Assembly (NCBI GenBank): GCA_030539415.1
Contig: JAUNSE010000069.1
Span: 1-8,326 of the forward strand
Reading direction: 5' to 3'
DNA from: Desulfovibrionaceae bacterium
GTDB taxonomy: Bacteria; Desulfobacterota; Desulfovibrionia; Desulfovibrionales; Desulfovibrionaceae
Length of the DNA stretch: 8,326 nucleotides
Shown here: piece after piece, positions 4,932 to 8,326 of the stretch
Layout: each line of letters opens with the position of its first letter
Numbering within the stretch: the stretch's first letter is position 1
Program-made: the position numbers and the translations under genes
Notes under the pieces: generated by a model
What the model saw: only the letters and a program-made list of their open reading frames with translations
What the model was told of the DNA's origin: nothing
Database searches by the model: none

Positions 4932-6560
4932 ATGAACACACTCAGCAGACGTTTTTCTTTTTCCTCTGTGTGCCGGCCGAAATCGCTCGGCCAGGAGCTC
5001 GCGGACTGGGCAGACCGCTTCGGCTCCCGTCCTGCCCTGGCGGATGGCAGACGCTGCCTGACCTATACGGAGCTGCACCGGCGTGTCGAGGCGATCGCCC
5101 GGGGACTGCACGCGCGGGGGATCCGGCCCGGCATGCGGGCCATACTGCAGTTTCCCAACAGCATGGAGTTCGTGCTGGCCTGCTTCGCCTGCCTGAGGCT
5201 GGGCGTCATCCCCGTGCTCACCCTGCCGGCCTGGCGCGAGGCCGATCTTGACAGTTTCTGCGATGCCGTCACGCCCGCGGTGTACTTCGCGCCCAATCGT
5301 CATGCCGGCTACGGCTATCTGCCCATGATGCGCGCCATGCAGGCCCGCCACGACTCCCTCGTGCTTCTGGCGAGCGACGCGGAAGCTCCCGGGGTCGCGG
5401 CCCTGGAAGAGATCGAGGCGGAGGGGGCCGGGGCCGGCCGGGACGGCTCTGCCGACCTTCCCCACCCGTCCCCGGATTCGGCGGCGCTGGTCATCATGAC
5501 CGGCGGCACCACGAACCTGCCCAAGATGGTGCCCAAAATCCACAATCAGTACATGGCCGCCGCCGCGGCCTCGGCCCTGCGCCTCGGCATGACCAAGGAC
5601 TCTGTCTATCTGGTGACCCTGCCCATAGGCCATCACTTCAGCATGGGCTGTCCGGGGATTCTCGGCGCCTTCTCGCTGGGGGCGAAGGCCGTCATCGCGC
5701 AAAGCCCCAGCTTCGACACGGTCTTCGACCTCGTGGAGCGCGAGCGCGTCACCCACATGCCGGCCGTGCCGCCCCTGCTCAGGGCCTGGGCCGACGCGCG
5801 AGAATTCGACGACACCGACCTTTCGAGCCTCGAGCTTGTCCAGGTCGGCGGCGGCCCTCTGGACGCGGAGACCCTGGCCGAGGCCGAAAAGCGTCTGGGC
5901 TGCGGCATCAGCCAGGCCTACGGCTTCACCGAGGGCTGTGTCTGCTACTCCGAATGCGGCCCCGAGGCCGCGCGGGACGAGGGCCAGCGCCAGGGCCTTC
6001 CCCTCTTCGAGGAGGACGAGCTGCGCGTGGTGGACAGTGCGGGCCGGGACCTGCCCCCCGGCGAGGAGGGGGAGCTTCTCTTCCGCGGACCATGCCTGCT
6101 CTCGGGCTACTTCATGCAGGATGCCGGGACGAACGCGCAGTGGCTGACTCCCGACGGCTGGTACCGCAGCGGCGACATCGCCGCATGGACCGAGGACGGC
6201 AGGATCCGCATCGTCGGGCGGCTGAAGGACATCATCAACCGCGCCGGCGAGAAGTTCTCCGCCAGGGAAAACGAGCTGAGGCTCCTGCAGCATCCGGCCG
6301 CGGCCGGCTGCGCGGTGGTGGGCGTGCCGGACCGCATGCTCGGCGAGCGGCAGTGCGTCTTCATCCTGCCGGCCGGAGAGGAGCGGCCGGGGCTGGCCGA
6401 AATCCGCGCCTGGCTCGCGGAGCGGGGAGCCGCGCCCTTCAAGCTGCCGGATCAGCTGGAATATGTGAACGAGTGGCCCGTGACTGCCGTGGGCAAACTG
6501 GACAAGCGAAAACTGACGCTCATGGCGCAGGAACAGGGCCGCCAGGCCCGGGGGAGATGA
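4932..6560 (+). CDS. Aryl-acid AMP ligase (EntE/DhbE/YbtE type)
   Basis: Stand-alone adenylation enzyme of 542 aa. It activates an aryl carboxylate with ATP and loads it on an aryl carrier protein, here most likely the one at the start of the next gene. The ATP loop TGGTTNLPK (190-198) aligns with SGGSTGTPK of EntE but has Asn195 for the second Gly. Further matches are HNQY (204-207), YGFTEG (330-335), YRSGD (411-415), the hinge region GRLKDIINRAGEK (429-441) and the catalytic Lys522 in TAVGKLDK. Pocket residues by DhbE numbering: Asn235 is kept (Asn205), Ser240 is Ala210, Val329 is Ala329 and Val337 is kept (Val337). 2,3-dihydroxybenzoate or salicylate is therefore uncertain. The N-terminus is about 20 residues shorter than EntE. 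A stop at 4920 bars a longer frame, and the ribosome site is weak. No salicylate or DHB synthesis gene is in the window. Confidence 0.9.
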   Translation: MNTLSRRFSFSSVCRPKSLGQELADWADRFGSRPALADGRRCLTYTELHRRVEAIARGLHARGIRPGMRAILQFPNSMEFVLACFACLRLGVIPVLTLPAWREADLDSFCDAVTPAVYFAPNRHAGYGYLPMMRAMQARHDSLVLLASDAEAPGVAALEEIEAEGAGAGRDGSADLPHPSPDSAALVIMTGGTTNLPKMVPKIHNQYMAAAAASALRLGMTKDSVYLVTLPIGHHFSMGCPGILGAFSLGAKAVIAQSPSFDTVFDLVERERVTHMPAVPPLLRAWADAREFDDTDLSSLELVQVGGGPLDAETLAEAEKRLGCGISQAYGFTEGCVCYSECGPEAARDEGQRQGLPLFEEDELRVVDSAGRDLPPGEEGELLFRGPCLLSGYFMQDAGTNAQWLTPDGWYRSGDIAAWTEDGRIRIVGRLKDIINRAGEKFSARENELRLLQHPAAAGCAVVGVPDRMLGERQCVFILPAGEERPGLAEIRAWLAERGAAPFKLPDQLEYVNEWPVTAVGKLDKRKLTLMAQEQGRQARGR

Positions 6561-6561
6561 C

Positions 6562-8326
6562 ATGCCGGACAAGACACAGGGCAAGGCCCGCATCGGGGAA
6601 GAGGACATCCGCGCGGCCGTGACGGCCCTCATGCCCGAGCCCCTGCCTTTCGGCGAGGACGACAATCTGCTGGAACTGGGCCTGGACTCGCTGCGCCTGA
6701 TGCGCCTGGTGGCTCAGTGGAGGAAGGCGGGCCTCAAAATCGCCTTCGCGGACCTTGTGGAGCGGCCCACCCTGCGCGCCTGGCTCGAGCTGGCCGGCCT
6801 GCGCGAGGCCGGCGGCAGGGCCGGGGCATCCGGCGGGACGGAGGGCCCCGATCAGCCCGCGGAGACAGGAGCCGACGCTCCCGCCCAAAAGGGCGCGGAC
6901 CGCACCTTCCCGCTGACCGACCTGCAGCACGCCTACTGGATAGGCCGCAGATCCGATCAGCCCCTGGGCGGCGTGGGCTGCCATCTCTACATGGAGCTGG
7001 ACGCCCTGGAGCTCGACCCCGAGCGCATGCACAGGGCCTGGATGCTGCTCCTCGCAAGCCACCCCATGCTGCGCCTGCGCGTCACGGCCGACGGCCGCCA
7101 GGAAATCATGCCGCGCGGCCATGCGGAAAGCTTTGTCCTGCATGATCTGCGCGAGGACAGCGACCCCGCCGTAAGGCTCGCCGAACTGCGCGAGCAGCTC
7201 TCGCGGCGCGTCCTGCCCGTGGAGGAGGGCTGTGTTGCCGGCCTTGCCATGAGCCTGCTGCCCCACTCCCGCGTGCGCCTGCATTTTGACTGCGACATGC
7301 TGGCAGCCGATGCCCGCGGCATCGCCGTCATGCTGCGCGATCTGGGCGCGGCCTACGACACGGGCGCCATCCCGACCGCGCGCCCGGACTGGGATCCGGC
7401 CGCCTGGCTCGCCGCGCAGGAGAGGGAGCGCGCGGGGCAGGAGGAAGAGGACAGGCTGTACTGGCAGGAGCGCATCGCCACCCTGCCGCCCCCGCCCATG
7501 CTGCCCAAGCGCGTGAAGCCGGAGACCGTGCGCGGCCAGCGCGTGGTCAGACGCTCGCGCCTTGTCCCCCGCAGCCAGGTGAAGACCCTGCAGTACAAGA
7601 CGGCGGCCCTCGGCGCCACCCCGGCCCTGGCCATGCTGACGGCCTATGCCGAGACGCTGGCCAGGTTCAGCGAGTCCGCCCGCTTCACCCTCTCCCTGCC
7701 CGTCTCGGGCCGCGAAAGCGGTCATGAGGCGGACGACATGGTCTGCGACTGCACCACCCTGCTCCTGCTCGAGGCCGACTGCTCGGAGAACAGGACTTTT
7801 GCGGAGAGCCTGCGGCTCATGAAGGGACGCCTCTACGAGGACATGGGGCACACATCGTATTCCGGCGTGCGCGTGCTGCGGGATCTGGCCAGGCTGCGCC
7901 CCGGCGCCATGCCCGCGGGCTCGGTGGTCTTTGCCGGCAATCTGGGGTCCGGCCTCATGAACAGGCGCTTCGGCCCGCTGGGCTCTCTGGCCTATGCCGT
8001 CTCCCAGACTCCGCAGGTCTGGCTGGACTTCCAGCAGTACGAGACCGAGGACGGGCTGCTCCTGGTCTGGGACGCCGCCGACGAGCTCTTCCCCGAGGGT
8101 CTGGCGGACAGCATGTTCGCCGCCTTCGGCCGGCTGGTGGAGCAGATCTGCGCCCTTGAAATGAACCTGGATTCCGAATTTGATTTCTGCGATCTGCCGG
8201 CAAACCGCGCGACTTCCGAAAGCCTGCCGGCACTGCCAGAGAGCCTGCACGGCCCCTTCTTCCGCCATGCCGCCGAGGATCCGGACAGAACCGCCCTCAT
8301 CCTGCCGGACGGCTCCCGACTCTCCC
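6562..8326 (+). CDS. NRPS, ArCP-heterocyclization-adenylation, 3' end missing
   Basis: Open to the window edge: 588 codons seen, C-terminus missing. Residues 10-80 are an aryl carrier protein with LLELGLDSLRLM, Ser43 being the phosphopantetheine site, and FADLVERPTLRAW as in PchE and HMWP2. A Gly/Ala/Pro-rich linker spans 82-113. Residues 116-530 are a heterocyclization (Cy) domain: FPLTDLQHAYWIGR (116-129), HPMLR (167-171), DMLAAD (245-250), LPPPPMLP (308-315), HTSYSGVRVLRDLAR (430-444) and SQTPQVWLD (481-489). An adenylation domain starts at about 562 (LHGPFFRHAAEDPDRTA). The expected role is to take the aryl group, join it to an amino acid and close a thiazoline or oxazoline ring. Odd points: Gly253 where DxxxxDxxS has Ser, VCDCT for GDFT at 394-398, and Ala458 in VVFAG where VVFTS has the catalytic Thr; the partner Asp489 remains. 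It starts 1 nt after the ligase stop with GGGGAG at 6551-6556, so the two are probably translationally coupled. Confidence 0.92.
   Translation, partial: MPDKTQGKARIGEEDIRAAVTALMPEPLPFGEDDNLLELGLDSLRLMRLVAQWRKAGLKIAFADLVERPTLRAWLELAGLREAGGRAGASGGTEGPDQPAETGADAPAQKGADRTFPLTDLQHAYWIGRRSDQPLGGVGCHLYMELDALELDPERMHRAWMLLLASHPMLRLRVTADGRQEIMPRGHAESFVLHDLREDSDPAVRLAELREQLSRRVLPVEEGCVAGLAMSLLPHSRVRLHFDCDMLAADARGIAVMLRDLGAAYDTGAIPTARPDWDPAAWLAAQERERAGQEEEDRLYWQERIATLPPPPMLPKRVKPETVRGQRVVRRSRLVPRSQVKTLQYKTAALGATPALAMLTAYAETLARFSESARFTLSLPVSGRESGHEADDMVCDCTTLLLLEADCSENRTFAESLRLMKGRLYEDMGHTSYSGVRVLRDLARLRPGAMPAGSVVFAGNLGSGLMNRRFGPLGSLAYAVSQTPQVWLDFQQYETEDGLLLVWDAADELFPEGLADSMFAAFGRLVEQICALEMNLDSEFDFCDLPANRATSESLPALPESLHGPFFRHAAEDPDRTALILPDGSRLS

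Noticed and set aside
4841..5251. Open frame across the thioesterase-ligase junction, including ATG 4913
   Set aside because: Out of frame with both flanking genes; its continuation is Arg/Ala/Gly-rich shadow sequence of the ligase. At most it could matter for translational coupling.
4737..6665. 642-codon open frame on the minus strand
   Set aside because: Antisense shadow of the AMP ligase; no recognisable domain, and it crosses three real genes.
6520..8268. 582-codon open frame on the minus strand
   Set aside because: Antisense shadow of the NRPS gene, whose + frame shows all Cy motifs in order.

Overview
The window holds the start of a nonribosomal peptide synthetase (probably mixed NRPS/polyketide) gene cluster. 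Five genes lie on the + strand, closely spaced and probably one operon: a crotonyl-CoA carboxylase/reductase-type enzyme (ccr), an outer-membrane beta-barrel protein of the DUF1302 type, a type II thioesterase, a stand-alone aryl-acid AMP ligase of the EntE/DhbE/YbtE family, and an NRPS (aryl carrier protein, heterocyclization domain, start of an adenylation domain) that runs off the right edge. Gaps between genes are 12, 22, 59 and 1 nt.

The organism is Gram-negative: the second gene has a signal peptide and ends in a barrel-type terminal Phe. The coding DNA is GC-rich but uses ATA (Ile) and AGG (Arg) regularly, which is atypical of Pseudomonas or Burkholderia. With the DUF1302 protein this leans toward a sulfate reducer of the Desulfovibrio group. 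That assignment is an inference with modest confidence.

Positions 1-1343 carry no convincing gene. About 180-480 is clearly AT-richer than the rest. It contains a sigma70-like promoter (377-405) whose -10 lies inside an inverted repeat (397-415), followed at once by a terminator-like hairpin with eight T's (414-459). Positions 480-1343 are GC-rich and full of symmetric elements: hairpins, a 24-bp near-perfect palindrome at 863-886, phased GACAT repeats, five exact copies of CGGGACA/TGTCCCG between 1 and 700, and a run of hairpins at 1096-1190 before ccr. This looks like a long regulatory leader.

How the genes may work together (inference): the AMP ligase activates an aryl acid and loads it on Ser43 of the NRPS carrier domain. 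The heterocyclization-type domain condenses it with an amino acid, by family precedent cysteine, serine or threonine. The thioesterase clears misloaded carriers. The CCR makes an alkylmalonyl-CoA extender, which implies a polyketide module outside the window. The layout recalls yersiniabactin and pyochelin pathways, but a CCR and an outer-membrane barrel are not part of those clusters. Three enzymes carry informative pocket or catalytic substitutions: Ala171/Gly372 in CCR suggest a long-chain extender, Ala458 and Gly253 in the NRPS domain question whether it cyclizes, and Ala210/Ala329 in the ligase suggest an aryl acid other than 2,3-dihydroxybenzoate. Together they point to an undescribed aryl-capped, alkyl-branched metallophore-like product.
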